Source: Gymnopus androsaceus JB14 (Eukaryota > Basidiomycota > Agaricomycetes > Agaricales > Omphalotaceae). From it: 64,000 bases of DNA. The stretch lies in the NCBI GenBank assembly GCA_009733575.1, contig ML769620.1, positions 15,968-79,967 of the forward strand, given 5' to 3'. Position numbers and translations under genes: made by a program. Below, in pieces: positions 1-11,143 of this stretch (position 1 is its first letter; every line of letters starts with the position of its first letter). A model generated the notes under the pieces. That model worked only from the letters and a program-made list of their open reading frames with translations, was not told the origin of the DNA and did no database searches.

Positions 1-3000
1 GCTTCCCTCCAACCTGAGTGGATCAATGCCAACTTGCGTTGATTCCACTATCAAGCTCTCCCAATATCCCAGATAACCATAATTCCTGAACACAAGCTGA
101 GCTGTTAAGAAATTACATGGTGGGGCGGGCAAGCCCGTGACGAACCGACTTACCATTTCAACATTCCGACAACCTCCAATTTTTACTACCAATTCATGGT
201 AGCACGGTATGCCAACGATGCCCTGCTCAGGGCCATGTTCTTCGCAAACATTTCGCATTCTTCCTCTTTACACGAGGATTCTGAGGACCTTTGCCGTATT
301 TGGAAGTTCAGGAGGAGAAGCTGCGGCGCGCTCATCTCCAACGACCAACACGGAATATAGAAACCAGTCATACCAATACAGCTTGACTCGAGTACAGGCA
401 TATCCGACGCGGAGACGCTCCGTAGCCACAACAGCTCGCAATTTTTGCTCACCGTCTCATCTCGAGCAACACCCATGCGAGCCTATATCCGTGACAACCT
501 TCACCCTTAGGCCCAGTGCCCTTTCTGGAGGCAGCAAGGTCGCCCAGACCTCGCTGCATTGGCTGCGGCATCCAGGGGCACAAACTCAGTGAGCGAACTT
601 TGCATGGGAAAATTTCCTTCGCGAAATGGTCACACGGGCAATTCACCCAACAAACACTAATCATCTGATCGCGGTTCAACTGCTGGGAAAAATGGCCAAC
701 AAGGCTTGCCATCTCCTCGCCCAGATCTGACTCATTATGCTGTGGTCCCCACCACGACCGTGATCCTTCTGATCCATCATCAGCTTGATTCCTTCTTTAG
801 ACCCGGCGACCATCCCTTTCCATGTATTTCTCTCCCACTATAATTGCCCCGCTATCCTTTACTATCAATTGCCATTCAAAAATGAGCTGTTCAACAGAAT
901 TATCACACCATATGATACTCAACGCCTTCTTTGTCGAACTTGCCAATCTACGGTCTTTTCGGACGCTAATTCTAATCCTGGGATGGGACTATCTCAGAAA
1001 CGGATTTCCCCTTGGTGACGTTCCCATCCTCACGGAAACCATAATCATCCCCAATCACTCTTACAGTATCCAAAACCCGCAACCGTAACAAGCGGTATAT
1101 TGATGGAGGAATCAATGCGGGTCGGATGGCGGCCCCTTCTCTAACAACAGTTGGGAAGCAGTGGGATACTCGCGGGACCCCTTTGTGGGCTCACCCCTTA
1201 TTGTGGCAAGATCATTAAGCAGGGACCTGACAGCCGCCAAAGTGAGGGTCTGTCGCAACTTATCCAAGGGTAGGGAAAGACCATTTGGGCAGAAGCTACC
1301 CCCAGGTGAACTTATGTTCAGAGGAGTTTTTTCCTTACCATGTTTGATTCAGCTAGGTGACGTCGCAGAATTGTGGAGTTTCATCTTATCCCTTTCTTTT
1401 TCAATTGTTTTCTTGACTCGGACAACTGGCGCAGCGCTTCCTTTACCACAATGGTGGCTACTGTATTCTTGTGCTTGGCCAAACTGGCTGCGAGCCCATA
1501 TCTTTACTATGTTAGGTGGGACTGTTTCTTCTCGGCCAACTGGCTCGCGCTATATCCTTACCCAGTGCGTGTATTGCACGCTGCCAGCCACTGTATCGGT
1601 TTAGGTCACTGCGGCCAAGCTGGTCATAATTTTATTAATGTTATAACTTGCTCCATACTGGTAGGCCGATAATACTAAATTTCTTTTTCCTTCCTTATCT
1701 AAAGATCATTTACGCCCCGCCGGTTACTTGGCATGCCACCTATGGACATCATAAACGTGTCACCGGACTGTTCCCTGTTAACCCAACCATATAACGAATT
1801 TCTTGTCGTTTGCAATGAAAAGGGGTGACTTCTGGCTATTGAATGTGGACTGTTTTGGGGTGGGCATGGGGCCAGCAGTTGCTCAGGAGATGATCTCCGC
1901 TGCCATTTGAGATATTTATTGCCAAAGGTGTCTTTTTTTCCCGCTAGCCAAAATTGAGGACAGATCCTGGCATTTTCCCGTTACACTCAACCCTGAGTCG
2001 TACCCAGGCAAATTTCAAGTACATATGATCCGAGAGGCAGTTCTTTGAATCCTATTCCATCCACTTTCGGTTACCCTCTTTCTTCCTCCCCAGAGAAAGG
2101 CGACCTTTCTCATCCTAACATTATCATCTTTATAGGCTTACTTTGGAATAGCCCCTTAAACGGGTCAGCCTTCCAGACGAAAAAGCGCCTTAATAATTAC
2201 CTCCATTCACTTGTTAATAGTCTTCCTCCAAATAGTTTGGCCCAAAATCGATTCTATCTATAGCCACAGCTGCCAACCGAGGTCAATCCTTATTTTCCAT
2301 TGCACTTCTTACCATCACCTGCAAACCTCCCCCGAGATCCCAAGACATTTAGTTAACCCCACTCAACTGGGTAAAAAAACTCCACTGCACCCTTTGCTAT
2401 ATCACATTCATCGTTACACTGAAGGAACGTTCGCATGCTTCAGCAATATCCAAGATCATTGGCATCTACTGGTGGAGCGAGAACCGAATTGGGAAGTTCT
2501 GACACCCGCCCTTTTAAGGGGAATGCTCTGGGGGTTAGGTAAATTTTGGACACCTCTATCTATGCCAGGTTACGGCCCAAGGCCCACTAATTAACCTCGA
2601 AATATACGGCGGATGCATCCACGATTGGGAATCAGATTTTGGATCCAGGGCCACTGAGGCAGCTTTCGGCTAACGTAGCTTGGAAGATCGAGGACGTGGA
2701 TATCTGCGGCTCGAGACAGTGGCTATTGAACTCATTCATCTACTTCCCTTGAAGCAATGGGCTTCCAAAATGCCTATTTATTTGATTCACTCAGCCAACC
2801 AGGGGTACGATAGGGCCATGCTAAAGCAACACAGCCCCAACCGGTGGATCAACTTCCGTTCGTCGCACATTCGTGACTCTCACTTCCTTGCTTATCGAAC
2901 CTAAACTTGGTATATTTCTTTCGCTGACAACCCGTGGACTCTCTGTTGCGGATAATGGGCCCCGATGAGCACGGTTACCTTATTCTATTTCGCTGCCGAC

Positions 3001-4960
3001 GAGCTCGTCGAGGCTATTATACGTGTCTAGTTTAGATCAGATATAGGTTACCGGCATTGATACTACATAATCAATACCTTCTTGAACGTGAACCACCATC
3101 CCCCGCTAACATCATGCCTCCGCAAAGCCATGGAGTGACTAGCTCTGGGGACTTTTATGTCTCGAATGTTCACTTGCATGGCCACTTTGGATCCTCACTG
3201 AAACCGCAACCAACAAGAATCCGTCTCAACAAAAAATACTTCCAATCCAACAAATCACTCTCCTCATAATCTCTTTGCCGCTTGTTTCCTGCCATGCACC
3301 CGTGGTTGCGCTGACCACAAACTCCTATATCCACCACAATTTGCCAAAATTCACGCATCCCAATGCATCCTTTCCGAACCCGCTACAAGGCGCCCAAATC
3401 AGGCTGTCCATTACACATAACGAATTACGCCCAATGTCCATGCCAAAGATCGAATCCACGCATGGAGTAGTCCCTATGCAACTCTAACGCTCTGAGTGCT
3501 CACTAACTCTTCCCCCTGAAGTCATAGAATGGGTGAAAAGCTTGCAATAGCAGGACTTGCAGATTTGACCAAGGAGCCTATGGCGCGGGTCTTCTTAGGT
3601 TCAACCAATTTTGTGATATGCTAGACATCTCGGAGGACCAACGTATGGCCGCCAACGAACACCTTATTGTCGGATTTTGGGCTATCACATGGGAAGGTCA
3701 GCGGGTCTTGCACCAAGAGTTGGTTGTCAGCTCTCCGAGCTTGGCATGAGCTCAAGGGTGCTCCCTGGCCTGCCGACTCAAGGCTCATCCGTTTTGCTAA
3801 GCAGGTGCTCGGTCTCTGGTGCTCTCCATAAACACCCGATCCGCAACCCCATATCAATCAACCATATGCTCGCACTTTCCTCGCGCTCAAATTCTCCATA
3901 CCTTTCCATTGCTCTGTATGGGCGTTGTGTGTAATGCCTTCTGGGCTGCTGCAGACTGGGTGAGCTCACTGTGAAATCCATTGCAGCTTTTTAACCCCAC
4001 CTACCATGCAACCCGTTCTACTCACATCCTCTCGATCCGTACGCACATCCGTATGGATCGTCGGTGTATAACGAGACGCTTATAGAGACTAAGTTCGACC
4101 TTCAAGTTGGCCGTTGACGAAGAAACATCCGATTTTAGGTGGCCTCCTTGTCGAAGTTACTCATGCTTTCATTCGGTCCTAGATCACGATGTTGGCCAGG
4201 CGTTCGACACGACTGTAACAGTAAACAGAAAATTCAGCGCAACCCTTTCCGCTGCCCTCTGATCCAGTTGGCATCAAAGAGATCACCCATGTCTAGAATC
4301 AGTCAAAGCATTCTGTGCGGGTCCCGTGCAGAAGAGGTGGTCTGGATTGTGGGAGACTTGCAGGAAGGATGCAGATAGATGAGCTAGTCGGAGAGAAACC
4401 ATGTTAAAGACGTATCCCGATACTCCTTTGTCGAGAGATTCCAGAGGAGTATGGCGTCTTTATCATGCGCGAGTAGAGAATCGGAAAAGGTTTTGCGAGC
4501 GGGGATACTGGCTTCGTTTTCCATTAGGATAAAGAGCTTTGTCGATACTGGGAGCGATAATAAACCTTGCCATGTCGATTGCTCGATGCTTTCTGTTGAA
4601 CTTTTCTGGGAATACGGCGGAGGTGTGAATGGAATTTCGCATAGAGAAAAGGCTATATCATGATTGAGAGAAAAGAATGTAAGATGGCCAATCGTTCGGA
4701 GCGATCGAGGTCGTAGAGTAGGAATTGGAGGTTATGCTCTTGGCTACCTATAAATTGTAAGTCTAAAAACGAAAGAAAATAGTATTGGACCCACAAAGTC
4801 TCAAAAGATACATAAACCCAATTAATCGTTCCTATCACGTTATCCAGAAAGATGAGGGAGTACAACTCAGAAGCTTTCAATTGCGGAGAAGTCGTAATCG
4901 AGGCCAAAGCCAGAATGCAGAATGCTAGTCAGACATGACCAAAAAAAGCGATTGCTGTAG
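1..4960. other. No recognisable gene
   Basis: Only short open frames occur here on both strands, none longer than about 150 codons, and none shows a motif or domain I recognise. I saw no convincing LTR, TIR or F-box remnant. It could be decayed coding or transposon sequence, or ordinary intergenic DNA. A protein-level search of both strands would be needed to exclude very old gene remnants. Confidence 0.5.
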
Positions 4961-4964
4961 CGAT

Positions 4965-4984
4965 GGGCGCCTAATCACCTGCTT
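4965..4984 (+). promoter_or_regulatory. Shared F-box upstream motif (FB1 copy)
   Basis: A near-identical block, GGGCGCCTAAT followed by CTGCTT or TTGCTT, lies 120-145 bp before the start codon of FB1 here, at 6981-7000 before FB2, at 9200-9219 before FB3, and on the minus strand at 28979-28998 before the FB8 fragment. The 28.98 kb copy also shares the following ACGCGTTCACCTTCAA. It survives where the coding part is ruined, so it marks the ancestral promoter or leader of this gene family. Its role as a core promoter or start-site element is inference. Confidence 0.5.
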
Positions 4985-5106
4985 TACGCGTTCACCTTCA
5001 AACTTCATATTTTGCTTCTTGCTCAAGCCTGAGGTTGAGGTTAGTGATTCCAGGCTGTTACATGTTAATATTCATCGGCCTTTTAAGCACTCTATTTTCT
5101 AAAACC

Positions 5107-6723
5107 ATGGCCCGCCACGAGTCAGACTCGGGTACTACTTTGTGTTCGAAATGCAGAAATTCGTTCATGCTCAAACCACGAGTAAACGTGAGCTCCGCCA
5201 ACTTGGACGGTCTTTCAAACCACCCGCCCAGTCCCCACGATATCCACGAACTTATCCTTCTATCCCAGAAAGACCTCGACGATTACGATACTGAGATTGC
5301 CCGTCTGCAGACCCAAATTGATTCTGTTCAGGAACAGAAGAAGTCACTGAATGACTATAAAACAAACCTACAGTCCCTTCTTTCCCCTTTCCGAGAACTC
5401 CCAAATGAAATTATGTGTCTTATCTTCGAATTGGCTTGCACAGACAACTTGTTGCAACAATATCCTTGGCCAGTCGGACGGAACACGAAACCACCAACTA
5501 AATTATCCTTGCCTGCCATTACCTACCTTCCAGCTCTTTCCATCAGTGCCGTATGTACTCGATGGCGCTTTCTGGCTCTAGCATCACCCAGGATATGGTC
5601 GCAAATCAGGGTGGAGACAGCCCCCGAGGGAGAAGTAATGTCTGATAGGGAGAGCGGGTTTCTATCAACTCTCCAACTCTATCTGGACCGTTCAGCCGAT
5701 TCGCCACTCCTAATTGATTTACAAACGCCAAGGAATGAGGTTGAGGATGAGAGAAATCCTTCCGCACTATCCCTCCTTCTTAATTACACTAGCCGCTGGC
5801 AAATATTCAGCTATACTGGTGATTTTAATTTGGACGCTTGTGAGGGGTTCCATCAACATCATTCGTTCCCTATTCTTGAAGCTCTAAATCTGAGAGGCGT
5901 AGGGGCCGAGATTCAGACGACAGATCTTGACTGCTTTGAGCATGCGCCAAAGCTCCGTGCAGTCAGGACAGATTATCTCGAAACAGACTCTGACTTACCC
6001 TGGACTCAACTCACCTCCTTGGATGTTGGAGCATATGAAGGATGGGATATAAATCTTCTTCACCACTGTCATGGTCTGACTGTTCTAAAATTACGGGATT
6101 TCTGGCCAACGCTGGGGACAAGCAACACATCATTGACGAGGCTGAAGTCATTCACTTTTACCAGATCTGGAGATGAACGTACGCTGGAAGACATGTTCTC
6201 CTGCTTTACATTCCCCTCCTTAAAAGAACTCTTCATTTATCCAGAAGATGATCCCTGCACGCGCATTGACAACTGGCCATTGAATGCCTTTATTGCATTC
6301 ATATCGAGATCATCCTGTGCATTGACAATGTTGTCTCTCAACAATGTTGCAATTTCGGATCTGGATCTCATTGCAACTCTTCATCTTTTGCCTTCTCTCA
6401 CCCTTCTCTCCATCGATGACCTAATAGATGGAGAGTATGAAAACCCGATAACATCTCACTTCATCTCGAGCATGCATGCATCATCTGCTGCACCTCTCCT
6501 TCCGAAATTACACTCACTTTCCATAAAATTATTGGAAAACCGCTCCTCCGACCCCGACGACGACGACTCGCTCGACGATGCTACGTTCATCGACATGGTC
6601 TTATCCCGCTGGATCCCTGATCGCACACATGCAGCTGCCATTGGGATAGATTGCTTACGGTCATTAGTGCTCCACTTTTGGCACCGGGAGATCGACGAGG
6701 ATATCTATCGCGGCGTTATATGA
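5107..6723 (+). CDS. F-box-like/LRR-type protein FB1, 3' end frameshifted
   Basis: Predicted 538-residue F-box-like protein, the type that bridges SKP1 in SCF ubiquitin ligases through its N-terminal domain and binds substrates with its C-terminal part. I chose ATG 5107 (AAAACCATGG context) because MAR/MAH starts are shared with FB2, FB3 and FB4; the frame is open upstream. Residues ~47-90 form a likely coiled coil, and residues ~95-165 carry the F-box-like core (RELPNEIMCLIFELAC through TRWRFLALASPRIWSQ). Residues ~200-530 are irregular leucine-rich repeats. The frame ends with DEDIYRGVI, but the sequence homologous to the family tail (YDLDRMG...VVITGKDYKGYVR in the 8.7 kb copy) continues in another frame to about 6788. 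A one-base change has therefore removed about 20 C-terminal residues. It may still be functional. Substrate unknown. Confidence 0.8.
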   Translation: MARHESDSGTTLCSKCRNSFMLKPRVNVSSANLDGLSNHPPSPHDIHELILLSQKDLDDYDTEIARLQTQIDSVQEQKKSLNDYKTNLQSLLSPFRELPNEIMCLIFELACTDNLLQQYPWPVGRNTKPPTKLSLPAITYLPALSISAVCTRWRFLALASPRIWSQIRVETAPEGEVMSDRESGFLSTLQLYLDRSADSPLLIDLQTPRNEVEDERNPSALSLLLNYTSRWQIFSYTGDFNLDACEGFHQHHSFPILEALNLRGVGAEIQTTDLDCFEHAPKLRAVRTDYLETDSDLPWTQLTSLDVGAYEGWDINLLHHCHGLTVLKLRDFWPTLGTSNTSLTRLKSFTFTRSGDERTLEDMFSCFTFPSLKELFIYPEDDPCTRIDNWPLNAFIAFISRSSCALTMLSLNNVAISDLDLIATLHLLPSLTLLSIDDLIDGEYENPITSHFISSMHASSAAPLLPKLHSLSIKLLENRSSDPDDDDSLDDATFIDMVLSRWIPDRTHAAAIGIDCLRSLVLHFWHREIDEDIYRGVI

Positions 6724-7053
6724 TCTGGATAGGATGGGAATGCGAGTGGTTATCACTGGAAAGGATTATAAAGGTTATGTCCGATGAAATGGGCGTCGAC
6801 ACAGGCCAATACTTTTCGATATTTTCGTCTTAGTCCGTACATAGTCTTTCATACGCGCTTGATGTGATCATGGTAGTTTATTCTCAGTTTCTGACTGGTT
6901 CTGCATGGTCTTCAGCCTATATAATTGCTCTATCTCCATAGTCATTTCCTCGCTTCTTTAAGTGAGCGCCGCCTTTCGACGGGCGCCTAATTGTCTGCTT
7001 CCGTTTCAACACCTCCAACTCCTGGTTTTGCTAATTCTCCTCAATTGCTCAGG

Positions 7054-7107
7054 TTCGTGGTAATGATTCATTTTGAAGAAATTGCATAGCTAAAAACGAC
7101 CTTACAG
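7054..7107 (+). promoter_or_regulatory. 5' UTR intron of FB2
   Basis: A GT-AG segment of 54 bp (GTTCGTGG to CTTACAG) ends 18 bp before the FB2 ATG. FB3 has the matching segment at 9271-9321 (51 bp) and FB4 at 17334-17402 on the minus strand (69 bp). Conservation of both splice sites and of the GCTC that follows supports a family-wide leader intron. It is not translated. Confidence 0.55.
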
Positions 7108-7125
7108 GCTCAATTTATAAGAAGC

Positions 7126-8620
7126 ATGGCTCGTGATTCGAGTAAAAATTTGAACAGCTCCGAAATGGACATACTTCCTTCGCCTTTCCAACAACTCCCA
7201 AATGAAATTATATGTCTTATTTTCGAATCGGCTTGCACAGACAACTTGCTGCAGCAATATCCTTGGCCAGTCAGGGAGGTACCACCAATCGAATTATCCT
7301 TGCCTGTCATTGCCTACCTTCCAACTCTTGCTGTCAGTGCCGTATGCACTCGATGGCGCTTTCTAGCTCTGGCATCACCCAGGATATGGTCGCAAATCAG
7401 GGTAGTGACAGTCCCCGGAGGAGAAGTAATGTCCAATACGCAGTGCGGGTTTCGATCAACTCTCCAACTCTATCTGGACCGTTCAGCCGATTCGCCCCTG
7501 CTCATTGATTTACAGACGGATTTGGTTGAGGATAAGGAAAATCCTTCCGCACTACCCCTCCTTCTTGAACACACTAGCCGCTGGCAGACATTCAGCTATA
7601 CTGGTAGTTTTGATTTGGGCTCTTGTGAGGGGTTCCGTCGACATCCTTCGTTCCCTATTCTTGAAGCTCTAGATCTGAGAAGCCTAGAGGCCGAGACTCA
7701 GACGACAGATCTTGACTGCTTTGAGCATGCGCCAAAGCTCCGTGCAGTCACTGTCAGATCAAAAAATCTTGAAACAGGCTCTCACTTACCCTGGACTCAA
7801 GTTACCACTTTGGATATTGGGACACCTGAGATGGATGTTCTGCTAGCAATGCCAGGCTCTGACTGTTTTGAAACTACGGTGTTTCTGGCCAACGCTTGAG
7901 ATAAATGGCAACATATCATTGGGTAGCCTGGAGTCATTCACTTTTGCATTTATGGCAGCAGTATGGAGCGAACAAGGAGAAGGCATGCTGGAAAACATGT
8001 GCTCTCGATTTACACTCCCTTCCTTAGGAGAGCTCATCGTTCACCCAGAGCGTCCTACTAGCCTGAAACTCTTCTGGCCAATGGATTCCTTTAGTGCATT
8101 CATCTCGAAATCATCCTGCACGTTAACAACGCTGTCTCTCAGTGGTGTCGGAATTTCGGATCTCGATTTCATCGCTGCTCTTTGCCTTTTACCATCTCTC
8201 ACCAAACTCAGCTTTGGTGATGACCTCGGGACGATAACCTCTCTCTTCCTCTCGAGTCTCACTCTGCACGACTCTGCCTTCGAGCCTGGTCCTATCGTTC
8301 CTAACTTGTGCTCTCTTTCCATCCATGTCAAAGGCACCTCATTCGATGACACGGCATTCATCGAGATGGTTTTATCTCGCTGGCTTCCGGATCCTTCATA
8401 TGCAGCCACCCTTGGAGTTGCATCAATGAGGTCCGTGATACTTCGATTTCGGGAACGGGAGGTAGACAAGGATGTCTATAGACCATTGTATGAACTTGAT
8501 AAAGTGGGGTTGCGTTGGGGATGGGAGGTGCATGAGGAAGCGAAGCTACGCCCACTGTGTAATTTGGAGAGGATGGGGATGCGAGTGGTTATCACCGGGC
8601 AGGAGTATTATAGTCATTGA
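7126..8620 (+). pseudogene. F-box-like protein FB2 with one internal frameshift
   Basis: Second tandem copy. The first frame (7126-7899) gives an F-box-like domain beginning LPNEIICLIFESACTDNLLQ and half of the leucine-rich region. The frame then shifts, and the homologous remainder runs 7868-8620 to a normal family C-terminus (RMGMRVVITGQEYYSH). Compared with FB1 and FB3 there is one extra base near 7856-7860, where GGCTCTGACTG replaces GGTTTGACTG. No intron can explain this. Without the extra base the product would be about 497 residues. Either a pseudogene or a sequence error; independent damage in FB1 and FB3 favours real decay. Confidence 0.75.
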
Positions 8621-8696
8621 CGAGCGTTTGTGCGCAGGAGAGATACTAAACCTTGATCTTCCAGTTTTCTACCGACAGTCTATAGAGTGGACTTGT

Positions 8697-9025
8697 AGCA
8701 TGCATGCTTCATCTGCTGCGCCTCTCCTTCCGAAATTACATTCACTTACATGAAATTATCGGAAAACTACTTGTCCGACCCCGACGACGACGACTCGATC
8801 GATGATGCTACGTTCATCGACATGATGGTCTTATCCCGCTGGATCTCTGATCGCACACATGCAGCTGCCATTGGGATAGATTGTTTACGGTCATTAGTGC
8901 TCCACTTTTGGGACCGGGAGATTGACGAGGACACCTACGCGGTGTTCTATGATCTGGATAGGATGGGGAATGCGAATCAAATAATGGTTATCACTGGAAA
9001 GGATTATAAAGGTTATGTCCGGTGA
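8697..9025 (+). pseudogene. Orphan 3' tail of an FB1-like gene
   Basis: This fragment matches the last ~110 codons of FB1 (MHASSAAPLLPKLHSL, the Asp-rich SDPDDDDS run, DATFIDM) and reaches the intact family end GKDYKGYVR before TGA at 9025. It has no F-box domain and starts abruptly at the tandem-duplication junction. It carries a small frame break near 8750 and a duplicated Met codon (DMMVL). It shows what the FB1 C-terminus should look like. Confidence 0.8.
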
Positions 9026-9339
9026 AATAGGACATGCTTTTCGATATTTTCGTCTTAGTCCATACATATTCCTTCATACGCGCTTGATGTGATCATGGTA
9101 TTTTATTCTCAGTTTCTGACTGGTTCTGTATGGTCTTCAGCCTAATTGCTCCCATAATCATTCAATCCTCGCTTCTTTAAGTGAGCGCCGCCTTTCGACG
9201 GGCGCCTAACTGTTTGCTTCCGTTTCAACACCTCCGACTCCTGTTTTGCTAGTTCTTCTTAATTGCTCAGGTTCATAATGATTCATCGTGAAGAAATTGC
9301 ATAGCTAAAACGACCTTCCAGGCTCAACTTACAAGAAGC

Positions 9340-10820
9340 ATGGCTCGCGATTCGAGTAAAATTTTGGAGAATAACCACGAAACAGACATACTTCCTTCGC
9401 CTTTCCAACAACTCCCAAATGAAATTATATGTCCTATTTTCGAATCGGCTTGTACAGACAACTTGCTGCAGCAATATCCTTGGCCAGTCAGGGAGGAACC
9501 ACCAACCGAATTATCTTTGCCTGTCATTGCCTACCTTCCAGCTCTTGCTATCAGTGCCGTATGCACTCGATGGCGCTTTCTGGCACTGGAATCACCCAGA
9601 CTATGGTCCCGATTCAACTTGGAGATAGCCCCTGACAGCGAAGAAGATTTGGATGTGCAGAGCGGGTTTCGATTAACTCTTCAACTCTATCTGGACCGTT
9701 CCGCCGATTCGCCCCTCCACATTGATTTACAAACGCCACGGGCGTTGAATGAGGATGAAGGAAAGCTTTCCGCACTGCTCCTCTTTTTTAATCACACTAG
9801 CCGCTGGCAGACATTCAGCTATACTGGTGATTTTGATTTGGGCTCTTGTGAGGGGTTCCGTCGACATCCTTCGTTCCCTATTCTTGAAGCTCTAAATCTG
9901 AGAGGCTGTCAGGAGGTGATTAAGACAACAGATCTTGACTGCTTTGAGCATGCGCCAGAGCTTCGTGCAGTCAGGACAGATTATTTTGAAACAGGCTCCC
10001 ACTTACCCTGGACCTCCTTGGATGTTAGAGGTTGGGGATGGAAGGATCTTCTTCGCTACTGCCCTGGTTTGACTGTTTTGAAATTACGAGATTTTTGGTC
10101 AACGCTTGAGCCGAGCAGCATATCATTGGCTAGCCTGGAGTCATTCACTTTTGTAGAGGAGCGGTATGAAGAAGAGGACAAAAGGCTGGAAAACATGTTC
10201 TCTCACTTTACGTTCCCTTCCTTAGGAGAACTCATCATTTATACAGAAAGGACTTATAACACGAAACTCCTCTGGCCAATGGATTCCTTCACTGCATTCA
10301 TCTCGAGATCGTCCTGCACATTAACAGCGCTGTCTCTCAGTGGTGTCACAATTTCGAATCTAGATTTCATCGCTACTCTGCGTCTTTTACCATCTCTCAC
10401 CAAACTCAGCTTTGGTGATGACGTAGGGACTGATAACCTCTCTCTTCCTCTCGAGTCTCACTCTGCATGGCTCCGCCTTCGAGTCTGGTCCTATCATTCC
10501 CAACTTGTGCTCTCTTTCCATACCAAGTCAAAGATACCTCATTCGATGACACGGCATTCATCGAGATGGTTTTATCTCGCTGGCTTCCGAATCCTTCATA
10601 CGCAGCCACCATTGGAGTTGCATCAATGAGGTCCGTGGTACTTCGATTTCGTGAACGGGAGGTGGACGAGGATGTCTATAGACCATTGTATGAGCTGGAT
10701 AAAGTGGGGATGCGTTGGGGAAGGGAGGTGCATGAGGAAGCGAAGCTGCGCCCACTGTGTAATTTGGAAAGGATGGGGATGCGAGTGTTTATCACTGGGC
10801 AGGAGTATTACTATCAGTGA
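9340..10820 (+). pseudogene. F-box-like protein FB3 with two internal frameshifts
   Basis: Third tandem copy, starting MARDSSKILEN after the conserved leader intron. The F-box-like segment reads LPNEIICPIFESACTDNLLQ, with Ile-Cys-Leu changed to Ile-Cys-Pro. The first frame is good to about 10425. Two single-base insertions relative to FB2 follow, one near 10428 (GGGACTGATAACC versus GGGACGATAACC) and one near 10535 in the CCAAGTCAAAG region. The C-terminus then resumes in frame 3 and ends at 10820. Translation as it stands would stop at 10629 with an unrelated tail. Confidence 0.75.
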
Positions 10821-11143
10821 TGATGAGCGTTTGCAGGAGAGATATTAAACCTTGATTTTCCACCGAAAACTATTGGAAATACTCCTACTCCTACCTTGCC
10901 TTACGCTCCCACCATTACTTAGTTCTTACTGACTCAAGTTCAAACTGAAGAAAATAAATATCCATAATGTTATGAGTTCAAGCACTAGTATGTATGAAAT
11001 ACAGTAACAGCAGGAACCCAAATCAAAATAGCACCTCCGTCTCGCTTGAAGGAAAGAAAAGAAACTCCGAATAAAGGAACCCACAATAGCAGCATGGAAA
11101 TGTAAACGAGTTCGCCTCGTTTGAGCTCACCCAACTCGGCAAA

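Larger units (their letters stand above)
6469..10865 (+). repeat. 2.2 kb direct tandem duplication in the F-box array
   Basis: Unit 1 (6469-~8665) contains the 3' tail of FB1, the intergenic region and all of FB2. Unit 2 (8697-~10865) contains an orphan tail copy, the same intergenic region and FB3. Both units begin at AGCATGCATG and share the intergenic landmarks GATCATGGTA and GGGCGCCTAA. The left breakpoint lies inside FB1 coding sequence, so the second unit starts with a headless tail. This is the expected product of unequal exchange or replication slippage between related copies. Confidence 0.85.

Noticed and set aside
186..712. Two overlapping minus-strand open frames near the left end
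   Set aside because: No recognisable motif, no splice pattern joining them convincingly, and lengths expected by chance in this base composition.
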